NCBI GenBank assembly: GCA_013360285.1
Contig: JABWCM010000008.1
Location: forward strand, 1-54,947
DNA from: Myxococcales bacterium
GTDB taxonomy: Bacteria; Myxococcota_A; UBA9042; JABWCM01
Reading direction: 5' to 3'
Length of the DNA stretch: 54,947 nucleotides
The notes beneath the pieces were generated by a model. The model was not told the DNA's origin. It did not search any database and saw only the letters and a program-made list of their open reading frames with translations. Every line of letters begins with the position of its first letter. The first letter of the stretch is position 1. The translations under genes and the position numbers were made by a program. This document shows, piece after piece, positions 1 through 8,525 of this stretch.

Positions 1-291
1 GCCGGGGTCGGATCGGTTCTGCCCATGACCGGGGGTGTCGCTGCGCTCGACCCCCGGCTAATGGCTGTCATCCCTTCGGGATGAAAAACGACGACCCGGC
101 GAGTTTCCCCGAAAATGGGAGCGAAACTGCGCGTCGGGCTCGGTCCTTCAAGGAATGCCTCCAACTGTCGGTCGACCTGGGAAACGGTACCCAGGGGGGC
201 TATTCCGGCAACTTAGCGGGTAGTTGTATTTTTCACAAACTCTCTGTGAGGTGAAACAAAGACATATGACCAATCGTTGAAAAGGGAGGGG
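1..291. repeat. Noncoding hairpin-rich intergenic element
   Basis: No convincing gene is seen here. Three inverted repeats follow one another. The first has arms CCGGGGGT (29-36) and ACCCCCGG (50-57). The second is CATCCC-TTC-GGGATG (69-83). The third is a looser pair, AGTTTC (102-107) and GAAACT (123-128), with further partial pairing outside. The element lies just beyond the stop codon of the protease gene that ends at 292, so it could act as a transcript end or RNA-stabilising structure for the leftward operon. The close packing of GC-rich hairpins also resembles dispersed REP-like intergenic repeats. Only one copy is in this window, so that is inference. Confidence 0.5.
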
Positions 292-1917
292 TTATCTACT
301 CTGACTAAGCCGTGACCGGATCATCTCGATCGACATACCCATATTGTATGACCCGATGTAGTCGGCCCGGCTATGTACCGCAACGACCTTGAGCGCCCGA
401 TCAAACACCGGGCCACCGCTGAAACCACCAATTGTGGGGGTCCGATAACACAACCAACCCTGCGGCTTGACGTCCAACAATACGTTGTCGTCAAACGACA
501 CCTTCAGTTCCGGGTCACCGACGTATCCCATGATATACAACTTTGTTTTGAGACCGGGTCTCACTGAAGAGTCAGACGCAACCAACGTTTTGGATGCCGA
601 CACCGGTCGGGTGACTTCCAATATGGTCACATCCAAATCATTTGCATCCGACGTAAAAAGTGGATTGGGCGCCACTTCGAGCGTTTCCGACAATGTTTTG
701 TTTTCGGGATCGGAAAACAACAGCCAATACCCGGCTTGCTCAACGGAAATCGCATTCGGCCGGGCACTGGGTGGTTTGGGTTCGCAGCCATACACCACGT
801 GATTACAGGTCACAAGCAACGTTTTACCCTTCCACGGCTCCCAGACCGACTCTCCGGACACCAAAAAACCGGTGCCAAGCCAATGTTCCAGTGCCTTGTC
901 GCGGATTCTGACCACCCCGTTTGACAGATCCAAAAACCGTTTCCACCACTCCAGGCCAACAAACCGATCTGGTCCAAACATCGCCTCGAGCCCGACCGAT
1001 GCCTGCAATTGAACGCCCACCGGTCCTCCCAATTCAAACGAACGATTGTGAAGTGACGGTAGAATCTGATATCCGGGAGGGGTGTTTTCGTGTAATCCCC
1101 ACAACTGCTGTAACTGGCGCGCCGCCGAAGCCGGTGCAAACCGATCGGCGCACAGAGATGCAAAGCCGTGATAATCGTTGGCGGCATCTTCATAACGTCC
1201 AAGCGCTACATGGAGTTCGCCCCGGGTTGCAAGAGCCCAGAACTCTACACTTTTTCCTTCGTCCCGCTGGTCATCGATCTGTTGATTTACGACCCCAAAT
1301 AGTTGCTCCGCCAACTCCTTGTCGGTTTTGGAAAGAAGTTCCGTATTGCCCAAAATTCGGTTTCGATAGGCAGCAACCGCCACCAAGTTGACACCATGCC
1401 AATAGTGCTTGTTTGGGTCGAGGTCGTAACCTTGTCGATAATAATCGATTGAACGCTGCAAATCATCAAGCCGCGGCTCGATCGCATTGGGTCTGGCCCA
1501 AATCGCCAAATCCTTATAAGCCCGCCCCAGATGCCCCAATACTTCCGGAAGCATCTTGGTTTCCAGCGGCGTCTTATCTGGTTTGGCCATCAGTTCATTT
1601 CGAATGGGCATCAACAATTCAATCGCCGCCGTAAACCGACCGAGATAAATCAACGCTTGGGACCAATCGACCACCAGGCGAAGCGCCCAGCCCCCTTTTT
1701 TGTGAACTGCTTGGGCCAATAGGTCGAGAGAATGAAAAAACCGGCCGCTTCGCAGCAACCGAACAGAGCGGACATAAAAATCCACATCGCCGGAAGGAAC
1801 CTGGTTTGCCTGATGTAGGAGGGCCAACTTGTCGTTGAGCCAATCACGGATCGATTCTTCGTTTTCGTCGGCTTCAATCGTTTCTTGAAGCCATTTTAAC
1901 TCTTCGTCTCGGGTCAT
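292..1917 (-). CDS. TPR-domain protein with C-terminal trypsin-like serine protease
   Basis: This is a 541-aa cytoplasmic protein with no signal peptide. Residues ~45-260 are helical TPR-like repeats. The stretch 155-185 (SIDYYRQGYDLDP then GVNLVA) resembles the TPR region of MAP3K TRAF-binding (DUF4071-type) proteins. Residues ~340-535 form a chymotrypsin-fold protease. The probable triad is His373 in TCNHVVYG, Asp427 or Asp429 in NDLDVTILE, and Ser500 in GGFSGGPVF. It is the last gene of the leftward operon, 34 nt after the acidic unknown gene. Proteases of this fold joined to TPR or STAND partners are known as effectors in bacterial conflict and signalling systems. Its role as the cleaving output of the kinase-STAND protein next door is inference. 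The call of fold and catalytic residues is firm; the target is unknown. Confidence 0.85.
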   Translation of the reverse strand: MTRDEELKWLQETIEADENEESIRDWLNDKLALLHQANQVPSGDVDFYVRSVRLLRSGRFFHSLDLLAQAVHKKGGWALRLVVDWSQALIYLGRFTAAIELLMPIRNELMAKPDKTPLETKMLPEVLGHLGRAYKDLAIWARPNAIEPRLDDLQRSIDYYRQGYDLDPNKHYWHGVNLVAVAAYRNRILGNTELLSKTDKELAEQLFGVVNQQIDDQRDEGKSVEFWALATRGELHVALGRYEDAANDYHGFASLCADRFAPASAARQLQQLWGLHENTPPGYQILPSLHNRSFELGGPVGVQLQASVGLEAMFGPDRFVGLEWWKRFLDLSNGVVRIRDKALEHWLGTGFLVSGESVWEPWKGKTLLVTCNHVVYGCEPKPPSARPNAISVEQAGYWLLFSDPENKTLSETLEVAPNPLFTSDANDLDVTILEVTRPVSASKTLVASDSSVRPGLKTKLYIMGYVGDPELKVSFDDNVLLDVKPQGWLCYRTPTIGGFSGGPVFDRALKVVAVHSRADYIGSYNMGMSIEMIRSRLSQSR

Positions 1918-1951
1918 AAGCTACCTCCTTCCCCCCAAAAGTGGTTGTGGA

Positions 1952-2611
1952 TCAAGTGGTTGGCCGTGGTTTGGAAACCGTTACATCGCGGTCAAAACGT
2001 GAAGAATTGTATGCCATTCCCGGCGGCACCAACGATTCGAATTCGGGTGGGTCCACAAGATCTTTGGGGTACATCCGAAACGCCAAACCCGGTTTGTTCA
2101 CCTTGACATAACCGGAGCTGGGCGGCGTTCCCGACCCAAACAGTCGCACTTCGATTTTGGCTTTGGCCCACCAGGACACAATCGCCGAACCCAAATGAGG
2201 GTAGTCGGGAAGAGACGCGCCGTGGAAAAACCGAAGATCCGGTGCCGGCTCGTGATTGATTTCCATATCCTCGTCCCAATACACGACATCGATTTCCGAC
2301 TGGGAATCCCTTAAAACAAGGGCCTGAGGGTTATTGCCCTCGTCGTTACAAAACACCACCACGGTGGACCGCCCCTGCGAATCAACCGAACGAAAGTGGG
2401 TTGTCAGAAGCGGAAGAACGAGATCTTCGGCATCTTCTTCGGACGACGGCACCTCGAAGTCGTGGGCGACAAAAACCTCGGTGGGTTCAAACGTTAAAAC
2501 AACGTCATATTGAGTCGAATTGATGACTTCAATCGCGACCGAAATCGCACAATCATCGGGATCCATACAGTGATCTTCATCACATAAGTAACCGACATAG
2601 TTTTTCGACAT
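1952..2611 (-). CDS. Acidic cytoplasmic protein of unknown function
   Basis: A 219-aa protein with no signal peptide or membrane span. I do not recognise a family. It is acidic in its first half (DEDHCMDPDD, SSEEDAEDL, YWDEDMEI), and its beta-rich segments alternate with Pro/Gly turns. It lies 60 nt after the 1395-aa kinase-STAND gene and 34 nt before the TPR-protease gene, on the same strand, so it is almost certainly co-transcribed with both. In such operons a small unknown protein between sensor and protease may be an adaptor, substrate or inhibitor. Nothing in the sequence decides between these. Confidence 0.75.
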   Translation of the reverse strand: MSKNYVGYLCDEDHCMDPDDCAISVAIEVINSTQYDVVLTFEPTEVFVAHDFEVPSSEEDAEDLVLPLLTTHFRSVDSQGRSTVVVFCNDEGNNPQALVLRDSQSEIDVVYWDEDMEINHEPAPDLRFFHGASLPDYPHLGSAIVSWWAKAKIEVRLFGSGTPPSSGYVKVNKPGLAFRMYPKDLVDPPEFESLVPPGMAYNSSRFDRDVTVSKPRPTT

Positions 2612-2670
2612 AACAATTTTCCTTACTCAACTCGTTTTTTGTAGTGTGTGGTTCCCAAACGAATCGAGCG

Positions 2671-5600
2671 TTACGGATACAACGCCGCGGTACCCGCCCC
2701 TCGGGTAGCGCATCTAAAACCCAGGTTTGCCCTGCGGTTATCTAAATCGAGTACGTCCCAGGCACTTAGCAACACCTGTTCGGGGTTGGAAGTCGTCACG
2801 TTGGACGGTTCCATGTACCGAAGTGGAGACTCGCGGTCCACAATCATCGGATCTTTTAAATTTACAAGCTGTGTCCACGCCGCAATACGTCCGGAATCCG
2901 CTCGCCACTCCGAAACATTTCCGATGAGGTGATAAACCCCATAAACAGACCGCGAAGATTCCATCTTATCCACTGGAGATAACTCGGGAACCGTGTCCCG
3001 CGGTTTGGGTGCTTCGGCAGACCGCACTCGGACTGCATACAACGGCTGCCCATCCTCGGCGAACAACGAATCTCCGGATGGATACCGTCTCGCAGCAATT
3101 GGATTTTGTTCTTTGCGGGAACCATCTCCGTCGAGCCAAATTCCGCCACGACCCGCTTTTTCCGCCTGCGCGGCGGTGGGCAACGTTTTGCCCATCCATT
3201 CGCAAAACGCCAACGCTTCGGGCCACGAAATCTGTACTTTGGGATGTTTTAGCCAATCTGGATGTCCGGAACTGTCGTGGTAACCAAATGGGCCCACAAG
3301 ATCGCCTGCGGAGTCTACAAACCGCAAAAACCACTCGTTCGATACCTCACATTGGTCGATAGTGAAGTCGCCAAGATAGATTTCGCGCCGAGGAAACGCC
3401 GCATCATGGGTATTTTCGCCGGAAAGATAGTTTCCTTCGGGAATGCGCACCATAGACGCCATGGTCAAAGAACAGGACGGAATCACAAGTTGGCGGTATG
3501 CTTGGGCACTATCCCGAAGGGTGACGCCGGGAAGGTCGGCACGCCGTACAATCGATGGGGGGCATGGGATCTGCCGTGAGCGATGACGCCCCGAAACGAC
3601 AATGTCAGCAGGGCCACCGACCCCTTCGATCCAAAATCGCCCAGCGACGTCGGGATCACGTTGGACGTCCATCTTTTCCGCATCAAACGCGGCGCCCCAG
3701 CCAAACCAAAAACGTGGTGCCGGTTGGAACACCGCCACGTTCAGGTCAACAAAATCGGTTATCGGGCTTTTGGTTACCTTCCCGGAATCATCGATATCCA
3801 AAAGTGAAATATCCAGCGGAAAACGACCGATATTGGCCAGGCGCAAAAGCTCTTTGGTTTGGCTGTGGTAAAACCAGCCGGCGGCCAACGCTGCCACCAT
3901 CACCACCGCCGCGATCCCCAACCCCACCCGCAGGCGGATCTGCCGTATCGACTTACGCAGCAACTGAGCTGCGCCGCCGCTGGGCAACCCAAGGCGGTTA
4001 CGTTCTTGGTCCAAAGAAACCACCGCGTCGAGCGCATTTTTGACTTCGAGGATTTCGACCCTGCTCAACACACTCCGTACACCGTTGTCGAGACGATGTA
4101 GGTGGTACTTGAGTATTTCTTTGGCACGTCGCCGACCCAGGTCGTGGGTGCCGACCCAACGTTGAAGTATGTCAAGCAGGCTGTCGTGGGTGATTTCAAC
4201 ACAATGTTGGCCATCGGATGCAATGACCGGCATCAAAATCCGATATCGGACCAACGTTTCCACAACCTCAGACACTTGAAAGGAATCGCCGGTGTCATCA
4301 AGCGCAACTTTCAGCTCATCAATTGACCGCGTTCGTCGGCGTTCAAAATCGACAGTCAACTCGGCAAACAAAGCGGCACACAGTCCTATCCGCTGTTTGT
4401 CAAATTCACGGTTGAGAACCGATTCCACATGGTCGTCCAGCAACGCTTGTAAAGGAAACGAACCGCGGTGCGGCCACAGATCACCTAGGCGATTTCGCGC
4501 TAACCGATCCATCAACGCCGAGACCACAATCTGCAAATGAGGTGGATAGATCCCCACATTGTGTGTCCAACGACGTTTGTGCGCCAGTTCGGCACCGTCC
4601 TTCATCAGTGCGTCGACGACAACGGCCCGCATTGCGCTATCGATGGGTTGCCCATGCTCCAAAAGCGTGTCATCAATGACTCGGACCGCCGCTTCGTCAG
4701 ACAGCAGACCAATTTGGAACAACTCGTATTCATTACGGATTCGTTCGTGATGGGCAAGCAGTACCCCCAAAGCGTCATCACGGATTCCAATCACCACCGA
4801 CAGACCCAGGTCCGGACGTTTACACAACGTCGTCAACTCACTTAAGACCCCCTCATCTTCCGTGAGCACCGACTCGACCTGATCCAAAATGAGTACCAAA
4901 CCACGCTGGCGATGGTGCAACAGGGTAGTGATGGCAGCTTCGAGGTCGCCGGATGCTTCGCGGGGCTCCGGCGACACTCCGAATTGTAATGCGGGGTCCC
5001 GTTGCAACCGACGAACCAATGTTGTTCGCATGGGGGTACGACAGGAGATATAAACAACGTCTTTACCAAGACCTTTGAGGTTTGGCGCAACCGACGCGCG
5101 TAATAAAGACGACTTTCCCATCCCCGAAGGAGCACTCAACACAACCAGGTCGTGATAGAGAATCCGCTCCGTCAACTGCGCCGCATCGTTGTCCCGTCCA
5201 AAAAACCGAAACCGATCCTTTTCCGCATAGGCCGAAAGCAGCCTTGACGTATGTTTGGGTGCGGAATCTGAATCGATTTCCACAACCCCGGTCGTCAACG
5301 CAGAAAGGCATTGGTCGGCACTCGCAAACCGCTGTTCCGGATTGTCCGCCAGACATTTTTTCAGAAAACTGGCCCACCAATCTTCTTTGTCGAACAACTG
5401 ATCGATGGGGGGAGGCTCCGAAAACCCGTCCGGACGTTGCCATCCGGTCAACATTTCCAAAATAACCATCCCCGCCTGAAACACATCCGTTCGTTCGTCG
5501 ACCGCTGCCGCGTTTGTAAACTGCTCCGGGGCCATATACGCCGGTGTTCCCGCGCCATCCCAAAACAGGTCGTCGGTGCGTTTGTTGCCTTCGAAAACAG

Positions 5601-6858
5601 CGATACCGAAGTCAAACAACACCACACGCAGTGGCCCTCCCCTGTCCAGATCACAAAGCATGATGTTTTCGGGTTTGACGTCGCGATGGACAACGCCGTT
5701 GGCCGCAATGGCCGACAATCCGGAAAAAAGTCCTTGCGCGATTTGCTGAACCTGTTCTGAAGTCAGCCGGTGTTCCGCTCGGATACGGTCACGCAACGTT
5801 TGCCCATTTAGCCTTTCCATCACATAAAAGAACCGGCCGCCAACCGTGATATCTCGGTGGTGAATTCGCACTACATTGGGGCTATTCAACTGGGCGATGG
5901 CGGCAATTTCTTGCGAAAACATCTCGACCGCTGTTTTGTGGTCATCCCAGCGACGATTCAACACTTTGACGGCAACAGGACGAGAACCCAACTCCAACTG
6001 GCGCCCGAAGTACACCTTCGCGAAGCCGCCCGCGCCAAGGATTCCGTCAATATGAATCCGACCCGGCAAAAGATGGCCGGTGAGATCGTCGGGTTCAAAC
6101 AACGCGGGCCGATTGGGGCGCTGCAGAGACGTTGCTCCTCCTGCGGACGGGGGTGCATCCAATCCCGATGGCGGTACGTTCCAAACGAAATCCGTCGTTC
6201 CTCCCACAAGACACGACGTGTTGACGACGTTTTGGGCCGACACATCGCAGATCATTTGGACAGTCACTCCGGTACTTCGTGCTGCCCCCACGTCACCAGC
6301 CAACACCCCGGCGAGGTTAGTCAATAACGTCGGCTCCCCTTCTTTCGGCCAGTCGCTGGCGACCACAAAGCTCGAAGAGTCCTCTTCAGGTGCAAAAAGT
6401 CTTAACAGCGCATCTTGGGTTATCGTGGAAGGGCGTTTGACCAACAACACAACCCCGTAGGCTTCTGAGCGACACTCCTTGACCCGCTGGCCGATCCTGG
6501 ACAACGGCAAAGTCGTCTGATGCGGATGGTCTTGCCACTGGGGATCGGCCAGCAGCGCCGGTTCTCCTTCCCAGTCGACGACTTCGCCGGTAATCAACAG
6601 AAACAACCGGCGTGTGGCCTTGTTGCTGAAACGATCAACGTCACGCAGGATGTTGAGCACGGAATCGGCACGTACGCCGTCGGCTGCGGAAGTATACCGG
6701 TGAACATCCCACCGTGATGAACTGGCCAACAACGTACGCCCGATGGCCGACATCGGTTCGGTTATTTTACGCTGATCGATGTGAGGCCGATAACCAACAA
6801 CCAACAGCGCCGTGTTGTCGGGAACACCCGCACCGCGTCCCAATTGTGTCTGTTTCAA
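2671..6858 (-). CDS. Multidomain Ser/Thr kinase - STAND ATPase - FGE-like signalling protein
   Basis: A 1395-aa protein. Residues ~15-215 look like a caspase-fold (CHAT/C14-type) domain without its catalytic His and Cys. Residues ~266-520 are a complete Ser/Thr kinase: glycine loop GAGGFAKV (275-282), Lys298 in VAVKVL, Glu317, HRD at 391-393, DFG at 416-418, APE at 443-445. Residues ~550-900 are a STAND-type NTPase with Walker A APSGMGKSS (576-584), Walker B LVLILDQVE (654-662) and a winged-helix-like end. A basic stretch (RKSIRQIRLR) precedes one membrane span (~978-997). Residues ~1134-1385 are an FGE/sulfatase-modifying-factor-like domain ending in GFRCA, predicted outside the membrane. 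It lacks the SCH...YC type active site of true formylglycine-generating enzymes, so it is probably a binding module. It is the second gene of the operon, 47 nt after the FHA-sigma54 activator gene. It is probably a sensor and switch; the trigger is unknown. Confidence 0.88.
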   Translation of the reverse strand: MKQTQLGRGAGVPDNTALLVVGYRPHIDQRKITEPMSAIGRTLLASSSRWDVHRYTSAADGVRADSVLNILRDVDRFSNKATRRLFLLITGEVVDWEGEPALLADPQWQDHPHQTTLPLSRIGQRVKECRSEAYGVVLLVKRPSTITQDALLRLFAPEEDSSSFVVASDWPKEGEPTLLTNLAGVLAGDVGAARSTGVTVQMICDVSAQNVVNTSCLVGGTTDFVWNVPPSGLDAPPSAGGATSLQRPNRPALFEPDDLTGHLLPGRIHIDGILGAGGFAKVYFGRQLELGSRPVAVKVLNRRWDDHKTAVEMFSQEIAAIAQLNSPNVVRIHHRDITVGGRFFYVMERLNGQTLRDRIRAEHRLTSEQVQQIAQGLFSGLSAIAANGVVHRDVKPENIMLCDLDRGGPLRVVLFDFGIAVFEGNKRTDDLFWDGAGTPAYMAPEQFTNAAAVDERTDVFQAGMVILEMLTGWQRPDGFSEPPPIDQLFDKEDWWASFLKKCLADNPEQRFASADQCLSALTTGVVEIDSDSAPKHTSRLLSAYAEKDRFRFFGRDNDAAQLTERILYHDLVVLSAPSGMGKSSLLRASVAPNLKGLGKDVVYISCRTPMRTTLVRRLQRDPALQFGVSPEPREASGDLEAAITTLLHHRQRGLVLILDQVESVLTEDEGVLSELTTLCKRPDLGLSVVIGIRDDALGVLLAHHERIRNEYELFQIGLLSDEAAVRVIDDTLLEHGQPIDSAMRAVVVDALMKDGAELAHKRRWTHNVGIYPPHLQIVVSALMDRLARNRLGDLWPHRGSFPLQALLDDHVESVLNREFDKQRIGLCAALFAELTVDFERRRTRSIDELKVALDDTGDSFQVSEVVETLVRYRILMPVIASDGQHCVEITHDSLLDILQRWVGTHDLGRRRAKEILKYHLHRLDNGVRSVLSRVEILEVKNALDAVVSLDQERNRLGLPSGGAAQLLRKSIRQIRLRVGLGIAAVVMVAALAAGWFYHSQTKELLRLANIGRFPLDISLLDIDDSGKVTKSPITDFVDLNVAVFQPAPRFWFGWGAAFDAEKMDVQRDPDVAGRFWIEGVGGPADIVVSGRHRSRQIPCPPSIVRRADLPGVTLRDSAQAYRQLVIPSCSLTMASMVRIPEGNYLSGENTHDAAFPRREIYLGDFTIDQCEVSNEWFLRFVDSAGDLVGPFGYHDSSGHPDWLKHPKVQISWPEALAFCEWMGKTLPTAAQAEKAGRGGIWLDGDGSRKEQNPIAARRYPSGDSLFAEDGQPLYAVRVRSAEAPKPRDTVPELSPVDKMESSRSVYGVYHLIGNVSEWRADSGRIAAWTQLVNLKDPMIVDRESPLRYMEPSNVTTSNPEQVLLSAWDVLDLDNRRANLGFRCATRGAGTAALYP

Positions 6859-6905
6859 GGCCGACTCCCTATCGTGTACCGATTACGTGATGAATGAACC
6901 AACGT

Positions 6906-8363
6906 TTATTGATCTTGATCGGCTCGTTTGCCAATCACACGATAGATCTGCCGGCGTGCGCCTTCCCACGTCTTGTTAAGATAAGGTGCAGACAACTCGG
7001 CGAATTTTTTAATGCTGCCGCCGGCTTCGGAATCGATAGCCTCCTGAAGTAAAACCGGGTCGCTGTATTTTTGTTGATAAGAAACAATCCGCTCCGGGTC
7101 GAGGTCCGGTTGATCCGCATCGGCGCGGACACAACGATACGAAGTCACCGCACGCGACAAACAGATTTCGGGTGCCGGTACAAGCGGCATCGCCCCACGT
7201 TCGAGGGATTCATCGATCGCGATGGCCGTTTTTTCGGCCTCGTTGCCCAACTCACGAACGTTTCCCGGCCAATTGTAGCAACACAATTTCTCAAGGAGAT
7301 CAGAGATATACCAAACCGATCCCCAGTCTCGGTCCAGAATTGTTCGCCATCCACCCGGGATTTTTTTTGACAAAAAGTGTTCAAACAGTTGGGGAATGTC
7401 CACCCGGCGTTCCCTTAAAGACGGCGCGTCAAGATGGGCGTTGTTTAGGCGATAATAAACATCCGACTGAAATTCATTGTTGTCGATTAACGTCAACAAA
7501 TCACGGTTGGCGGCGGCCACAACCCGAACATTCACCGGGAAATCGCTGGTCGCACCTACGGGTTGTACAACCCGGTTTTGTAATACACGCAACAACACAC
7601 GTTGAAATCGAACGCTGGATTTATCGATTTCGTCCAGAAACAACGTTCCGCCATCGGCACGACGAAAATACCCGGAATGCCCTTTGGAAGACGCTCCAGA
7701 AAACGCGTGGGCAGCATATCCGAACAACTCGGATTCAATCAGGTTTTCATTAATGGAAACGCAGTTGATCGCGACATAAGGTCCCCCTTTACGTTCCGAC
7801 TGATCATGCATTGCCTGGGCAATCAGTTCTTTCCCTGAGCCGGTCTCCCCAAAGATGAGTGCGTTGTTATCGTTTTTTGCAATACGTCGGACCTGGTGCC
7901 GGATATCGGCTATAGCCAGTGACACGCCCACCATACCCATGTTGTCTTCGTTGACATCCCGTTCACCAACAAAATCGAACACACACAATGTTGCACCGAT
8001 TCTCAACACATCGCCGCGTATCAGCTTGTCTTTGACACAGCGGCGTCCGTTGACAAAAACCCCGTTGGTGCTCTTCAAATCGGTCACCAACCATCGTTGT
8101 GCCCCAGCGGAGTCGTGAATACACTCCAAGAGTACGTGACGTGACGAAAGAAAGTCGTCGGCGATGGGCACTTTGACGACGTCCTTGGTCCTTCCGATTT
8201 CCAGGCTGTGGCCCGGTTGCAGATAGAAAGTGCGGCCCATCATCGAACGATCAGGTGACCAGACGACGTGCAGTCCGGTGCGGCGACCGAGCATCAACGC
8301 CCGCGATGGTGACGGAGGCAGCCGGGTCTCCTTGATGGCCGATCCTGGTGGCTGAGAATCCAT
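6906..8363 (-). CDS. FHA-domain sigma54-dependent transcription activator
   Basis: A 485-aa protein with an N-terminal FHA domain (~residues 32-130; GRTKDVVK, then SSRH, then STNGVFVNG), which binds phosphothreonine. It is followed by an AAA+ sigma54-interaction domain with Walker A GETGSGKE (~172-179), Walker B GGTLFLDEID (~238-247) and the helix-dipole segment YNWPGNVREL. The sigma54-contact loop is altered: where GAFTGA is usual, the sequence reads HAFSGA. A C-terminal ~45-residue segment is presumably DNA-binding. I chose the ATG at 8363, not the upstream ATG at 8441, because GGGAGGT (8371-8377) sits 7 nt before it. The FHA domain next to a Ser/Thr kinase gene suggests that phosphorylation by the kinase activates this regulator (inference). 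A sigma54-type promoter at 8508-8525 suggests autoregulation. Confidence 0.9.
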   Translation of the reverse strand: MDSQPPGSAIKETRLPPSPSRALMLGRRTGLHVVWSPDRSMMGRTFYLQPGHSLEIGRTKDVVKVPIADDFLSSRHVLLECIHDSAGAQRWLVTDLKSTNGVFVNGRRCVKDKLIRGDVLRIGATLCVFDFVGERDVNEDNMGMVGVSLAIADIRHQVRRIAKNDNNALIFGETGSGKELIAQAMHDQSERKGGPYVAINCVSINENLIESELFGYAAHAFSGASSKGHSGYFRRADGGTLFLDEIDKSSVRFQRVLLRVLQNRVVQPVGATSDFPVNVRVVAAANRDLLTLIDNNEFQSDVYYRLNNAHLDAPSLRERRVDIPQLFEHFLSKKIPGGWRTILDRDWGSVWYISDLLEKLCCYNWPGNVRELGNEAEKTAIAIDESLERGAMPLVPAPEICLSRAVTSYRCVRADADQPDLDPERIVSYQQKYSDPVLLQEAIDSEAGGSIKKFAELSAPYLNKTWEGARRQIYRVIGKRADQDQ

Positions 8364-8370
8364 AATGAGT

Positions 8371-8377
8371 ACCTCCC
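8371..8377 (-). promoter_or_regulatory. Ribosome binding site deciding the activator start
   Basis: On the minus strand this reads GGGAGGT, 7 nt upstream of the ATG at 8363. No comparable site precedes the longer in-frame start at 8441, so the shorter 485-aa product is preferred. Confidence 0.75.
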
Positions 8378-8507
8378 GCGCAAATCGGGTTAACATACCG
8401 GATGTTTGTAGGTCCATAACACCATCACACAAAGCTGGCAAGTGCTTCTATTTGCTGTTTTTACGCGCACCGAGTTGATTTTCCGACGCACCGGTCGTTG
8501 TTTTACA

Positions 8508-8525
8508 AAGCAAATTAGGGGCCAA
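8508..8525 (-). promoter_or_regulatory. Sigma54-type promoter of the kinase-STAND operon
   Basis: The minus strand reads TTGGCCCCTAATTTGCTT. It matches the sigma54 pattern TTGGCAC-N5-TTGCTT, with the required 10 nt between the GG and GC dinucleotides. Transcription would start near 8498, leaving a leader of about 135 nt before the ATG at 8363. The first gene of the operon encodes a sigma54 activator, so a positive feedback loop is likely. Confidence 0.6.

Noticed and set aside
2671-3460. FGE-like domain as an active formylglycine-generating enzyme
   Set aside because: The C-terminal part has GFRCA but lacks the SCH...YC-type catalytic cysteines, and no sulfatase gene is nearby.
6906-8441. 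Longer start at 8441 for the sigma54 activator
   Set aside because: No ribosome site; the ATG at 8363 has GGGAGGT at good distance and starts before the FHA domain.
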